From: Alloacidobacterium sp963823845
Lineage (GTDB): Bacteria; Acidobacteriota; Terriglobia; Terriglobales; Acidobacteriaceae
DNA length: 64,000 nt
Assembly: GCA_963823845.1 (NCBI GenBank)
Contig: CAWGND010000016.1
Coordinates: 1 to 64,000 of the forward strand
Reading direction: 5' to 3'
The notes below the pieces were generated by a model. The model was given only the letters and a program-made list of their open reading frames with translations. It searched no databases and had not been told where the DNA came from. Below, piece by piece: positions 33,316 through 42,358 of the stretch (position 1 is the first letter of the stretch; each line of letters opens with the position of its first letter). The position numbers were made by a program, and so were the translations under genes.

Positions 33316-34379
33316 TGGCGAAGCGGCTGAGTATCCTTCTTCCGCTGTTGGGAGTGGTGCTGATTGCGGTGTGGGTGACGGTTTCTGCGCGGCGGGTGCC
33401 GCATGAAAAGGCGCTGGCTGCGCCGCCGACTGCTCCGTATGAGAATTCGATTGCAGCGACGGGGATTGTGGAGGCTTCGGATCGTAACTACAACCTTGCG
33501 CCGCCGGTGTCGGGTCAGTTGACTGCGTTGTATGTGAAGGAAAATGACATTGTGCATCGCGGAGACAAACTCTACACAATTGACGATCGCGAGCAGCGCA
33601 CGATTGTAGAGCAGGCGGATGCAAATGTTGCCAAGGCGCGGGCGACGGTCGAGACGGCGCAAGCGGATATCTTTACCCAGCAGGCGAACGTGAACAGCGC
33701 CAAATCTGCCGTGGATACGGCGAAGGCGACCTATGATGACGCGGCGCAGATTGCCGATCGCAATGAAGGCTTGCATAAGGACGGGATCGTTTCCGATCAG
33801 GCGAATATGACCAGCGCGAAGACGCGCGATGCCGATGATGCCCGCTGGAAGCAGGCGCAGGCGCAGCTGAAACAGGCTGAGGCTCAGCTGCGAAATTCAG
33901 AAGCGTCGCTTACCGAGCAGCAGGCGAATCTGCAGACGATGATTGCGACGCGGGATCAGCAGCGGGTGCTGCTGGACAAGATGACGGTACGCTCTCCGGC
34001 GGACGGGAAGATTCTGCAGGTGAATAATCGCGTTGGCGAGTATCTTTCGAGCACGTCGGGCACGTCGCCGGTGCTGTTTGGCGATACGGATTCGCTGATG
34101 GTGCGCGTCGATGTGGATGAGATCAATGCGTCGCATGTGCTCCCCGGGTCGACGGCGATGGCGATGCTGAAGGGCGATTCGACGCGGCAGTTCCCCATGC
34201 AGTTTGTGCGCATTGTGCCTTACATGGTGCCCAAGGAGAACCTGACGGGCTCGAATTCGGAGCGGGTGGATGTAAGAGTGCTGCAACTGGAGTTTCGGTT
34301 TGAGCCGCCGCAGTTTCCAGTATATGTGGGGCAGCAGGTGGATGTGTTTATTCATTCGCCGGAGCGGGCTGAGAAGTGA
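33312..34379 (+). CDS. HlyD-family membrane fusion protein
   Basis: This 355-residue adaptor has an N-terminal anchor (LSILLPLLGVVLIAVWVTVS), a lipoyl-like half motif (APPVSGQLTALYVKENDIVH), a long coiled-coil hairpin rich in Ala/Gln (about residues 90-215), then DKMTVRSPADGKILQVNN, the second half of the lipoyl domain, and a beta-barrel. It completes the tripartite exporter with the preceding permease and ATPase. No outer-membrane channel gene is adjacent. Confidence 0.9.
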   Translation: MMAKRLSILLPLLGVVLIAVWVTVSARRVPHEKALAAPPTAPYENSIAATGIVEASDRNYNLAPPVSGQLTALYVKENDIVHRGDKLYTIDDREQRTIVEQADANVAKARATVETAQADIFTQQANVNSAKSAVDTAKATYDDAAQIADRNEGLHKDGIVSDQANMTSAKTRDADDARWKQAQAQLKQAEAQLRNSEASLTEQQANLQTMIATRDQQRVLLDKMTVRSPADGKILQVNNRVGEYLSSTSGTSPVLFGDTDSLMVRVDVDEINASHVLPGSTAMAMLKGDSTRQFPMQFVRIVPYMVPKENLTGSNSERVDVRVLQLEFRFEPPQFPVYVGQQVDVFIHSPERAEK

Positions 34380-34397
34380 CTGTGGTTTCATGCTTTC

Positions 34398-34430
34398 CCA
34401 CCCTTCGCTTCGCAAAGGATGGGGCACCCA
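34398..34430 (+). repeat. GGGGCACCC-tailed hairpin, then a CTCAGGATGAC repeat
   Basis: CCCACCCTTCGC ... GCAAAGGATGGGGCACCC. About 70 bases later, at 34502-34532, is a second dispersed repeat TTCGACTCCGCTACGCTTCG followed by CTCAGGATGAC. Both lie past the end of the exporter operon. Confidence 0.65.
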
Positions 34431-34549
34431 TTTTCGCCCTTATGTTCAGGAGAGCGGGGCTTGCTTCGCAAGACTTCGCACGAACTTTGCTCGTGCGGGT
34501 TCTTCGACTCCGCTACGCTTCGCTCAGGATGACATCGTGAGTATGGAAA

Positions 34550-35296
34550 TCAGTCCTCGATGACTGCGGTGAAGATGGCTTCGTCTTCGGCTAATGGGCG
34601 TGGATTGCGGGTGGCGGCTAGCAGGTAGCGCTCGTCGTTCATGTATTTGTCGATGAAGTCGCGGACGCGTTCGAGCACTCCGTGCTGCGTGTTGTGCATC
34701 TTGAAGGCTTCGATCTTGCGCTCTTTCCATTGGCCGAGTTCGAGAATGAGTGAGTAAGGGACGCGCGCCGCGTCTGCTCCTTCGTTGGAGTTATAGACGG
34801 ACACCCATGGAGTGCTGGCGTAGTAGAGCTTTTGCGGAGCGTAGGGTGAGCCTGCTTCGGGGAAGAACTGTGAGCGTCCGGCCCAGTGGAAGGCGGCGGT
34901 CGCGGCGAGCGAGATAATGGTGTGGTCGCGGTGCAGGTTGACGCCGCCATCTCCGCCGAAGGTGAGGACGACCTGAGGGCGATGCTGGCGGATTTTTTCA
35001 ACCAGCACGCCAGTCAATTCGTAGAAATTCTGCTGGTGGAGTTTACCGTCGGGGTAGTCGAGGACTTCGGCGTGCGTCAGGGCAAGTAGTTTTGCGGCGG
35101 CGTTGAACTCATCGCGGCGCAGGTTAGCGAGTTCTTCGTCGCTTGTCGCGTTGCCTCGGAAGCTGCCGGCTGCGCCTTCGGTGAGGCAGATAACGGTGGT
35201 TTCGACGCCTTTATCGTGCGCCATGAGCAGCGCGCCGCCGAAGGCTCCGCTTTCGTCGTCGGGATGCGCGGTGAGGCACATCAAGCGATAGGACAA
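34550..35296 (-). CDS. PIG-L/LmbE-family deacetylase
   Basis: This 248-residue zinc enzyme has the signature AHPDDESGAFGG (residues 10-21), a conserved R-R-D-E (NLRRDEFNAA) and the third zinc ligand in NLHRDHTI (about residue 122). Related enzymes deacetylate GlcNAc-inositol, bacillithiol or mycothiol precursors or antibiotics. Here the substrate is open. It is a single gene, downstream of RNase HII on the same strand. Confidence 0.88.
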   Translation of the reverse strand: MSYRLMCLTAHPDDESGAFGGALLMAHDKGVETTVICLTEGAAGSFRGNATSDEELANLRRDEFNAAAKLLALTHAEVLDYPDGKLHQQNFYELTGVLVEKIRQHRPQVVLTFGGDGGVNLHRDHTIISLAATAAFHWAGRSQFFPEAGSPYAPQKLYYASTPWVSVYNSNEGADAARVPYSLILELGQWKERKIEAFKMHNTQHGVLERVRDFIDKYMNDERYLLAATRNPRPLAEDEAIFTAVIED

Positions 35297-35447
35297 ATCA
35301 GTAGCTCCTGTGATCGACGTTTCGCGCCGCTATGTTTTTAGTGTAACGAATGCGGCGTATGAAATCTGACTACAGCCGTGCGCGAAATCCCTGAGCATTT
35401 CCGCCTTCGACGCATCGCATGGATTCTTCGGCGAAGAGCGCCCAAGA

Positions 35448-36209
35448 TCAGGCTGAAAGCGTACTGACGGGCACGTCGATGATTTCCACTTCTGGCGGCA
35501 CATCCCATGGAAGCGAAGTTTGCGCTACGGGGCGGAAGCTTTTTCTGTGGAGCGGTGTGGGGCCATATTTTTCGAGGGCGGCGAGATGCACTGGTGTGCT
35601 GTAGCCCTTGTGCGAGGCGAGTCCATATTCGGGATACTGCTCGTGGAGTTCGCGCATACGCTGGTCGCGGTAGACCTTGGCGATGACGGATGCCGCCGCT
35701 ATGGATATAGACAGCGAGTCGCCGTAGATGATGCTGGTTTGCGCGCTGGGGTGGTCGAGGCGGAGCGCGTCGATGAGCAGGTGGTCGGGTGCGGGTGCGA
35801 GCTTGAGGACGGCCTGTGTCATCGCGAGCTTGGACGCCTGGTAGATGTTAATACGGTCGATGGTGGCGGCATCGACTTCTTCGATGGCGATGGCAATGGC
35901 CTTCTGCTCGACCACTTTGGCGAGGCGCTCGCGGTCTTCGCGCAAGAGTTGTTTCGAGTCACGCAGGCCGCGGATGCGGGTGTTCTCGGGGAGAATGACG
36001 GCGGCGGCGACCACGCAGCCGAAGAGCGAGCCTCGGCCTACTTCGTCTACTCCGGCGATGGCGGTGAAGCCTTGGGTGCGCGCGGCTTTCTCGTATTTAT
36101 TGCCGCAGACGAGGGAGCGAAGCATGCGCATCTTTCTAGTGGCGGCGGAGAGGGTTTCTTCTTCTGAAATTTCGTCAGGTTCCAGAGAGAATTTTGGTGC
36201 ACGGGGCAT
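35448..36209 (-). CDS. rnhB: Ribonuclease HII
   Basis: This 253-residue protein removes ribonucleotides from DNA. It contains GVDEVGRGSLFGCVVAAA with the catalytic D-E (about residues 53-70), LRDSKQL, LLIDALRLDHP (second Asp) and SIAAASVIAKVYRD (last Asp). The N-terminal extension of about 45 residues is longer than in E. coli RNase HII; a later start is possible but no better ribosome site was seen. Confidence 0.93.
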   Translation of the reverse strand: MPRAPKFSLEPDEISEEETLSAATRKMRMLRSLVCGNKYEKAARTQGFTAIAGVDEVGRGSLFGCVVAAAVILPENTRIRGLRDSKQLLREDRERLAKVVEQKAIAIAIEEVDAATIDRINIYQASKLAMTQAVLKLAPAPDHLLIDALRLDHPSAQTSIIYGDSLSISIAAASVIAKVYRDQRMRELHEQYPEYGLASHKGYSTPVHLAALEKYGPTPLHRKSFRPVAQTSLPWDVPPEVEIIDVPVSTLSA

Positions 36210-36416
36210 TAGGTTGAGTTTAGCTCCGTACGCGCAGTGGATGGCGGTGGAAAAGTGGGTACGTAGTCGAGAATAGGCGTGCTCGTACCGCTCGGCCGCT
36301 TTGTAGCTAGCTCGCTACATTTGGAATTCAGCGCGTTATCTTCTGAGTAACGAGCTGGGCCGATTCAGCCTGAACCCATCTCAGTTGGCGTATGCTTCAG
36401 TAGAAATTCCCCCAAG

Positions 36417-39092
36417 GTGCGCTATGCGGTTGCCCGCTGGGTCTGTCACGCGATGACCGGTCCTCCACGCAGGGAAGGCGGTGTGCCTGTGCCTGGGGAT
36501 TTTCTGCGCGATTACGAAATTCTGGGACGTATTGGCGCGGGCGGCATGGGCGTGGTTTTGCAGGCGCGCGATCTGAAACTCGATCGCGTTGTCGCGCTCA
36601 AGTTCCTTCCACACGACATGTATGGCGGCGAAGCGGACAAGCAGGGTCTGCTGAAAGAAGCGCGCGCCATTTCTGCGCTTGACCATCTCAATATCTGCAC
36701 CGTTTATGGGCTGGAAGAGACGGGCGATGGCCAGCTCTTCATGGTGATGGCCTTCTACGACGGCGGGACGCTGGCGGGGAAGATTGCGAACGGCCGCATT
36801 GCGCTGCGAGAGGCGGTTGAGCTTCTGCGGGGTATTGTTTCAGGGGTGGCGGCGGCGCACGCGCACAATGTTCTGCATCGCGATATCAAGCCGTCGAATA
36901 TATTGCTGACGCGGCAGGGTGTACCGAAGATTGTGGACTTTGGGCTGTCGCGCGCGATCAGCGGGGACAGCCGAACGCTGAGCCTGACGATTTCAGGGAC
37001 TGCGGCTTATATGTCGCCTGAGCAACTGCGCGGCGAGGCGATCGACCAAAGGGCCGATATCTGGGCGATTGGCGTGACGGCGGCGGAGATGTTGAGCGGT
37101 CATCATCCGTTTCGGCGCGACACGCTGCCTGCGGTTGCGCACAGTATTTGTGCCGATCCGCCGGAGATTCCTGGTGATCTGCCGCTGAGTTTGCAGCGGA
37201 TTCTTTATAAGTGTCTAGCGAAGACGCCTGAGCTTCGCTACGCGAGCTGCGACGAATTGCTGCGGGATCTGGCCGCGCTGGATGTCGGGTCTGGGCCTGC
37301 CGTTGATACTGCGGCTTTGCGCTCGCCGAAGGTGTCACACAGGACCTCGTCGGTGCAGAGGAAGGCGCTCAGCCGCGCTGTTGCTGCGGCTTCGGGTGGA
37401 GCGGTGCGCGAGTCTTCGCGCAAATGGTGGATGATTGCGGGTGCGGCTCTACTGCTGCTGGTGCTGGCGGTGATTGTTTTTCCTGTGCCGCGCGAGCATG
37501 TGCGCGGGCTGCTCTTTGGGCCGAAGGAGAAGCATATTGCCGTGCTTCCGTTTGACAGTGGCGATGCTGCAACTGCTCCTCTGGCCGCTGGGCTGATGGA
37601 CAGCATGACGGCTGCACTTTCGAATCTAGATGCAGGCGGGCAGTCATTGTGGGTGGTTCCGGCAGCGGTGGTTCGCAGCGGCAATGTGACGGACCCAGTT
37701 GCGGCGTACAGGCAGTTGGGTGCGACACTGGTGGTGAAGGGCAGGCTGGAGCGCGAGGGGCAGCGCGTGGCGATTGATCTCGATCTGATCAATGCGGAGA
37801 CGCTGCGGCAGGTTGGCGCGGTGACGGCTGCGAACGAGAATGGCGATCTGGCTGCTGCGGAGGCGGACGCGGTCAGTCAGTTGGGGCATTTGCTGAATGT
37901 TTCGGGTGGGCGCGATGCTGTGGCGCGGTCAGGCAGCAGCAGCGTGCCGGCGGCGTATGACCTTTATCTTGAGGGGCTGAGCTATCTGCAGCGATTTGAT
38001 AAGCCGCAGAATCTGGACCTGGCGGTGGGCCGGTTTCAGAAGGCGATTGCGCAGGATCCGGAGTTCGCGTTGGCGTATGCGAAGCTGGGCGAGGCCTATC
38101 GGCTGAAGTACAAGGCTGGCAAGGATCCGAGGTGGATGCAGGCGGCGCTCGAGAATTGCGAGCGGGCGCTGAAACTGAATCCGGAATTGCCGAGCGCGTA
38201 TGTGACGCTGGGATCGCTGCATACGCTTACGGGCAACAATGAGCTGGCGCTGACGGAATTTCAAAAGGCGGTTGCGCTGGATGGGCGCAATCCGGACGCG
38301 GCGATTGGTGTGGCATGGTCGTATGAGCAGGCGGGGCGGCTCGATGAGGCAGAGGCGGAGTATAAGCGCGCTGCGCGGCTGAATGCGAGCGACTGGTCGA
38401 ATCGGAATGAGCTGGCGCTTTTTTACGATCGGCATGGGCGGTATGCAGATGCGATCGAGCAGGTGAAGCAGGCCATTGCTTCGAGTCAGGATAACCCGAT
38501 GCTGTATTTCAACCTTGGCGCGTTTTACCTGGACAGCGGGAATACTGCGTGGTTCCCGCTGGCTGAAGATGCGTTGAGGAAGTCGTTAGCGCTGGGTGAA
38601 TCGAATGGCGGGTATGGCAATCTAGCGCTCCTGTATTTGTACGAGAAACGATATGCGGAGGCTGCGGCGGCCAGCGAGAAGGCGACTGCTCTGGATAAGC
38701 AGCAGATCCTTACGTGGCGGTATGCGGAGCTCGCTTATCGGTGGCTGGGGAATCGCCAGAAGGCGGATGCGGCTATGAATCAAATTGAGAATCTGGCGCA
38801 GGCGCAGGTGGCGATGAATCCGCGGAACGCTCAGGACCAGTCGTGGCTGGGCCTGGCATATGCGAAGAAGGGGCTGTGCGAGCAGGTGAATCCTCATATC
38901 GAGGCCGCGCTTTCGCTTTCGCCGGGTGATTCTCAGATAGTTGTAAATGCGGTCGAGGCATATAATCACTGCGCGGATGAAACCAATGCAGAGAAGCTGA
39001 TAGAAAAGGCACGGCAGAACGGCGTTTCACTCACGGACTTGCAACTTGACCCAGATATGCAGTCGCTGCTGGCCAAAGTAAAGGCACATTAG
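36417..39092 (+). CDS. Serine/threonine protein kinase with TPR domain
   Basis: The product has 891 residues (ATG 36453 is an alternative start). The N-terminal kinase (about residues 30-290) has GRIGAGGMGVV, the ATP lysine in VALKFLP, HRDIKPSN and DFGLSRA. A transmembrane helix follows at about residue 340 (WWMIAGAALLLLVLAVIVFP). Then comes a periplasmic segment with IAVLPFDSG (FlgO/TolB-like pattern seen in such kinases), and at least six TPR units from about residue 510. It is a membrane-bound one-component kinase, a type abundant in acidobacteria. It is a lone transcription unit. Confidence 0.92.
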   Translation: MRYAVARWVCHAMTGPPRREGGVPVPGDFLRDYEILGRIGAGGMGVVLQARDLKLDRVVALKFLPHDMYGGEADKQGLLKEARAISALDHLNICTVYGLEETGDGQLFMVMAFYDGGTLAGKIANGRIALREAVELLRGIVSGVAAAHAHNVLHRDIKPSNILLTRQGVPKIVDFGLSRAISGDSRTLSLTISGTAAYMSPEQLRGEAIDQRADIWAIGVTAAEMLSGHHPFRRDTLPAVAHSICADPPEIPGDLPLSLQRILYKCLAKTPELRYASCDELLRDLAALDVGSGPAVDTAALRSPKVSHRTSSVQRKALSRAVAAASGGAVRESSRKWWMIAGAALLLLVLAVIVFPVPREHVRGLLFGPKEKHIAVLPFDSGDAATAPLAAGLMDSMTAALSNLDAGGQSLWVVPAAVVRSGNVTDPVAAYRQLGATLVVKGRLEREGQRVAIDLDLINAETLRQVGAVTAANENGDLAAAEADAVSQLGHLLNVSGGRDAVARSGSSSVPAAYDLYLEGLSYLQRFDKPQNLDLAVGRFQKAIAQDPEFALAYAKLGEAYRLKYKAGKDPRWMQAALENCERALKLNPELPSAYVTLGSLHTLTGNNELALTEFQKAVALDGRNPDAAIGVAWSYEQAGRLDEAEAEYKRAARLNASDWSNRNELALFYDRHGRYADAIEQVKQAIASSQDNPMLYFNLGAFYLDSGNTAWFPLAEDALRKSLALGESNGGYGNLALLYLYEKRYAEAAAASEKATALDKQQILTWRYAELAYRWLGNRQKADAAMNQIENLAQAQVAMNPRNAQDQSWLGLAYAKKGLCEQVNPHIEAALSLSPGDSQIVVNAVEAYNHCADETNAEKLIEKARQNGVSLTDLQLDPDMQSLLAKVKAH

Positions 39093-39124
39093 CTGCTGCC
39101 ACAACCAAGGATTTCGGGGGAAGA

Positions 39125-39283
39125 ATGAATAATCCGAATGAGCAGTTGAATGAGCAGGAATCGGAGTCTTTGCTCGGCCACGCGGAGCCTGAGATTGAGT
39201 TCGAGAGGAATGCAGCACTCGCGGCCAGGAGTATCACCGGGGGCAAAGGCCCTGGGGTGGTGAGCGAAGCCGAGAGCAAATAG
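39125..39283 (+). CDS. Small acidic protein, unknown
   Basis: This 52-residue product is preceded by GGGGGAAGA directly before the ATG, a strong ribosome site. It begins MNNPNEQLNEQESESLLGHA and ends GPGVVSEAESK. It is very acidic and probably disordered. It lies 30 bases after the kinase gene on the same strand and could be co-transcribed. Confidence 0.5.
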   Translation: MNNPNEQLNEQESESLLGHAEPEIEFERNAALAARSITGGKGPGVVSEAESK

Positions 39284-39400
39284 TAAAGGTTGTTTCGCGA
39301 TTAGAAATTGAATTCGGCACAGAGAGCGCACAGCGCTACACCACCCGGAAGGTGCCTGGGCGGATATACTTTCTGGTGACGATGCATTAGCCTCTCACCG

Positions 39401-39428
39401 CAACGCCCCGGTTTTGGCCGGGGCGTTG
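39401..39428 (-). terminator. Hairpin past the end of rplS
   Basis: An 11-bp perfect stem CAACGCCCCGG/CCGGGGCGTTG with a 6-base loop, 20 bases past the rplS stop. It has no clear U run on either strand; a terminator of the ribosomal operon is likely. Confidence 0.6.
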
Positions 39429-39446
39429 TTGTAGATATGGGAGGGC

Positions 39447-39800
39447 TTAGGTGCGCTCGACTTCTTTGAGGCGGGCGGCTTTGCCGCGAAGTCCGCGGAG
39501 GTAGAAGAGCTTGGCGCGGCGGACGCGGGCGGAGCGGACTTTCTCGATCCTGTCGATGACCTTGGAGTTGAAGGGGAAGATGCGTTCGACGCCCTGGCCG
39601 AAGCTCATCTTACGGACGGTGAAGCTGCCCTGGGGGCCGTTTTTGCGGGCAATCACGATGCCTTCAAATGCCTGGAGGCGCTCTTTATCGCCTTCTTTGA
39701 TCTTGACTTGCACGCGCACTGTGTCGCCGGCGACGAAGGGAGGCAGGTCTGTGCGGTTCAGTTTCTCGGCAAGGCGCTGCATGACTGGATGGATAGACAT
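39447..39800 (-). CDS. rplS: 50S ribosomal protein L19
   Basis: This 117-residue protein contains the L19 signatures FVAGDTVRVQVKIKEGDKER, QAFEGIVIARKN and KVRSARVRRAKLFYLR. It is the last gene of the rpsP-khpA-rimM-trmD-rplS order, 47 bases after the trmD stop. Full length for the family. Confidence 0.97.
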   Translation of the reverse strand: MSIHPVMQRLAEKLNRTDLPPFVAGDTVRVQVKIKEGDKERLQAFEGIVIARKNGPQGSFTVRKMSFGQGVERIFPFNSKVIDRIEKVRSARVRRAKLFYLRGLRGKAARLKEVERT

Positions 39801-39846
39801 TGTTCTTTCCTGCTTATGAATTCAGAACTTTTAGTTTACATGAAAA

Positions 39847-40659
39847 TCAGGATTTTTGCTGCGTTATAGCTGCGAGAAACGCGCGATCTTCCCTTGTTAA
39901 ATCAGCATTTTCAAGCAGGTCGGGGCGGTTGCGGAAGGTTTTTTCTAACGCACGTTCACGGCGCCAGCGGCGGATCTGGTCGTGGTTGCCGCCGCTCAGG
40001 ACCTCGGGGATGGCGAGGCCGCGGAATTCGGCAGGTCGGGTGTAGTGGGGGTAATCCAACAATCCACCTGATCCGTGGGTGGAGCGGGGTGGGCCGTCTT
40101 CGTTCTCGGGGAGGGCGGTGTCCGGCTCGCCGAAACTTTCGTAGGCGCTCGATGCTTCGTTGCCGAGGACGCCGGGGATGAGGCGCATGGTCGCATCGAG
40201 GATAATGGCAGCGGCGAGTTCGCCTCCAGAGAGGACGTAATCGCCGATCGAGAGTTCGCGGTCGCAGAAGAGTTCGTTGACGCGCTCGTCTACGCCTTCG
40301 TAGCGCCCGCAGATGAGGGCTATTCGGTCCAGGGCGGCGAGTTCGCGGGCTGTGGATTGGGTGAATCGTGCTCCCTGCGCGGAGAGGAGGATTACGGATT
40401 CTTTCTGTGGGTTGCGGTCGATTTTGGGGGCGATCTTCAGAGATTCGATGGCTTCGGCTAATGGTTCGGGCTTGAGGACCATGCCTTCGCCTCCGCCGAA
40501 GGGGCGGTCGTCGACGGTGCGATGGCGGTCGTGGGCGAAGTCGCGGAGGTTGTGGGTTTGGACGCTGAGGAGGTTGGAGGCGAGGGCTCGCTTCAGCACT
40601 CCGTGGGTGAGGATGCTTGCGAAGAAGTCGGGGAAGATGGTGATGATGTCGAATTGCAT
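39847..40659 (-). CDS. trmD: tRNA (guanine-N1)-methyltransferase
   Basis: It starts at ATG 40659 (MQFDIITIFPDFF), the canonical TrmD beginning; the frame is open upstream but is not homologous there. The 270-residue SPOUT enzyme methylates G37 of tRNA. The trefoil-knot region reads ICGRYEGVDERVNE ... SIGDYVLSGGELAA. It normally follows rimM directly. Here about 1.7 kb separate them. Confidence 0.96.
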   Translation of the reverse strand: MQFDIITIFPDFFASILTHGVLKRALASNLLSVQTHNLRDFAHDRHRTVDDRPFGGGEGMVLKPEPLAEAIESLKIAPKIDRNPQKESVILLSAQGARFTQSTARELAALDRIALICGRYEGVDERVNELFCDRELSIGDYVLSGGELAAAIILDATMRLIPGVLGNEASSAYESFGEPDTALPENEDGPPRSTHGSGGLLDYPHYTRPAEFRGLAIPEVLSGGNHDQIRRWRRERALEKTFRNRPDLLENADLTREDRAFLAAITQQKS

Positions 40660-40757
40660 CGTACTTTCTACCGCCAAGGCGCGAAGAACGCCAAGACACT
40701 CAAAGGAATTGTTTTCACCACAGACTACACAGAGGGCACGGAGAACTGCTACTGAGG

Positions 40758-40876
40758 TCACCTCTCATTGTCGCTGCCGGCAGAGTTGATATTGAATAAG
40801 CCTTTGGGGAGGGACATTTCTACGCGCTTTTGTTTGAGATCGATTTTCGCGCAGGTATGCTTTGGCAAAGGGGGAT
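40758..40876 (-). pseudogene. Duplicate rimM 3' end (relic)
   Basis: The strand shows FAKAYLR, then after a one-base frameshift KIDLKQKRVEMSLPKGLFNI, and a stop at 40758. It matches the last part of RimM at 42359-42943 (FAKAYLRKISLEQKRIEMSL). At DNA level the blocks GGGGAGGGACATTTCTA and TTTGGCAAAGG are shared. It sits where the original rimM-trmD junction would be. Confidence 0.8.
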
Positions 40877-40900
40877 TTTGCATCCATCAAGTTCGACATT

Positions 40901-41128
40901 CTAAAGATATGGCCCAACACTGTTCCAATCATGCGCGATGGCGTCATATTCAAAATGGAACAGGAGAATATCTGTATCTCCGAATCCTTTTACATGAGTG
41001 AGACTCAACGACAGTGAAGCGGGTTGGAGATTGTCTGCCATATCTGTGACGCCAGTAAAACTCAATCTTAGTACTTCGGTTTCCTTTCTGATTAATCTAG
41101 AACATCTGTCATTTAGCTGATGGCACAC
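40901..41128 (-). CDS. Possible small gene or fragment, unknown
   Basis: This 75-residue frame contains LRLSFTGVTDMADNLQPASL and DILLFHFEYDAIAHDWNSVG, which look like genuine protein sequence rather than a shadow. No family is recognised. The first 10 or so residues are doubtful. It lies next to the rimM relic within the segment that splits the operon, so it may be a remnant carried in with it. Confidence 0.35.
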   Translation of the reverse strand: MCHQLNDRCSRLIRKETEVLRLSFTGVTDMADNLQPASLSLSLTHVKGFGDTDILLFHFEYDAIAHDWNSVGPYL

Positions 41129-41160
41129 CCGGCTTCTTTGCTGGGCTTAGGAAGCGGGTC

Positions 41161-41330
41161 CTTCGACTCCGCTGCGCTTTGCTCAGGATGACGGCGGTGG
41201 GGAGGGAAGGCCCGGGGCTAAAGCCCCTCGTTTGATCCGACTCTTATTCACTGGCCTGAAGGCCAGTGCTTCTACCGGGCCTTGCTGCGCGAGGCCATCC
41301 CATGTCTCAAAGGCGAGACATGGGGCACCC
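41161..41330 (+). repeat. CTCAGGATGAC repeat followed by a GGGGCACCC-tailed hairpin
   Basis: At 41161-41192 TTCGACTCCGCTGCGCTTTG is followed by CTCAGGATGAC. At 41212-41225 is GGGGCTAAAGCCCC. At 41299-41330 CCCATGTCTC, loop AAAGGC, GAGACATGGGGCACCC. A repeat-rich filler inside the split operon. Confidence 0.7.
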
Positions 41331-41571
41331 AGCACCTGCCTCTTAAAGGCAAGCGATCCCTACTCCACAAGGCGATTTCCACCGCCTCAAAAATGGATCC
41401 TAAGGTCAAGACATCCAGGACGCGGTGGGTATATAGTTGCTGCCTCCCCCAGAAAATTCAGTTGACGGAATTCCCGCAGAAGGAAATTCCGTCTCGCAAA
41501 GAGAACGTGTAGTTATGGCTGTCAAACAAGAGCAGCGATAACTACAGCTTATGAGCAAAGGAGTAACAGCA

Positions 41572-42249
41572 ATGTGTGAGAGAAGACTAGCTTTAAAGAC
41601 GCCTGAGAGGCGGCTTATGTTTCCAGTGGTTTTCGCCGCAATGGCCTTAAGTTGGACCACAATGGCAACAGCTGATAAGTTTCCTGCCACAGGACAGACA
41701 ACCTGCTGGGACAGCACAGGAGCCGTCATCTCGTGCGCCGGCACGGGCCAGGATGGGGACATCCGGGCCGGGGCGAAGCTGCGCTACAAGGACAACGGCG
41801 ATGGCACGATCATCGACGAAAACACCAACCTCACGTGGGAGAAACTGAGCTTCGACGGCAGCATTCATGATTGGGGTAACGCTTACACTTGGGCCGACGC
41901 ATTTGCGGTGCATTTGGCCGGACTCAACGAGGCGAAGTTCGCCAGACACCACGACTGGCGCCTGCCTAACGTTAAGGAGTTGCAGAGTATCGTGAACTAC
42001 GGGAATTTCGGCCCAGCGGTGTCGAGCCCATTCAACAACAACTGTGTGGCGGGCGCTACGGTGCTAACCGGTAGTTGTACGGTGGGGAATGGTTATTGGT
42101 CTTCGACAAGCTACTTAAACGCCCCTATGGACGCGTGGTTCGTCAATTTCATCGACGGCGGTTTGGACGTGGGCGGTAAGTCATCGTTCTTCATCCAAGT
42201 CCGTGCCGTGCGGGGCGGCCTGGGGGATGAGGATGAGCATGATCGGTAG
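41572..42249 (+). CDS. Exported Lcl-domain (DUF1566) protein
   Basis: From ATG 41572 (GGAG upstream) the product has 225 residues with a signal peptide (MFPVVFAAMALSWTTMATA). The mature part has the DUF1566/Lcl C-terminal pattern: YKDNGDGTIIDENTNLTWEK, WRLPNVKELQSIVNYG, GYWSSTSY and FIQVRAVRGG. Such domains have a C-type-lectin-like fold and occur in surface adhesins and some phage or DGR target proteins. It is encoded opposite to the surrounding ribosomal operon and evidently came in as part of the insertion between rimM and trmD. Confidence 0.8.
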   Translation: MCERRLALKTPERRLMFPVVFAAMALSWTTMATADKFPATGQTTCWDSTGAVISCAGTGQDGDIRAGAKLRYKDNGDGTIIDENTNLTWEKLSFDGSIHDWGNAYTWADAFAVHLAGLNEAKFARHHDWRLPNVKELQSIVNYGNFGPAVSSPFNNNCVAGATVLTGSCTVGNGYWSSTSYLNAPMDAWFVNFIDGGLDVGGKSSFFIQVRAVRGGLGDEDEHDR

Positions 42250-42358
42250 AAATGGTGGCAACGAAGAATTTAACTATGCCTTCTAGCCCATCTCGTTGAG
42301 ATTCTTTTCTTTTTAACTGCGCTCAGGACAGGCCCTCCCCCTAGTCGTCAGAATGACG

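Noticed and set aside
34502..34532. Transcription terminator
   Set aside because: The TTCGACT...CTCAGGATGAC motif recurs at other loci without stem or T run, so it is treated as a repeat.
39125..39446. tRNA or other stable RNA gene between the kinase and rplS
   Set aside because: No cloverleaf or CCA-type end; only a small acidic reading frame and a terminator-like hairpin.
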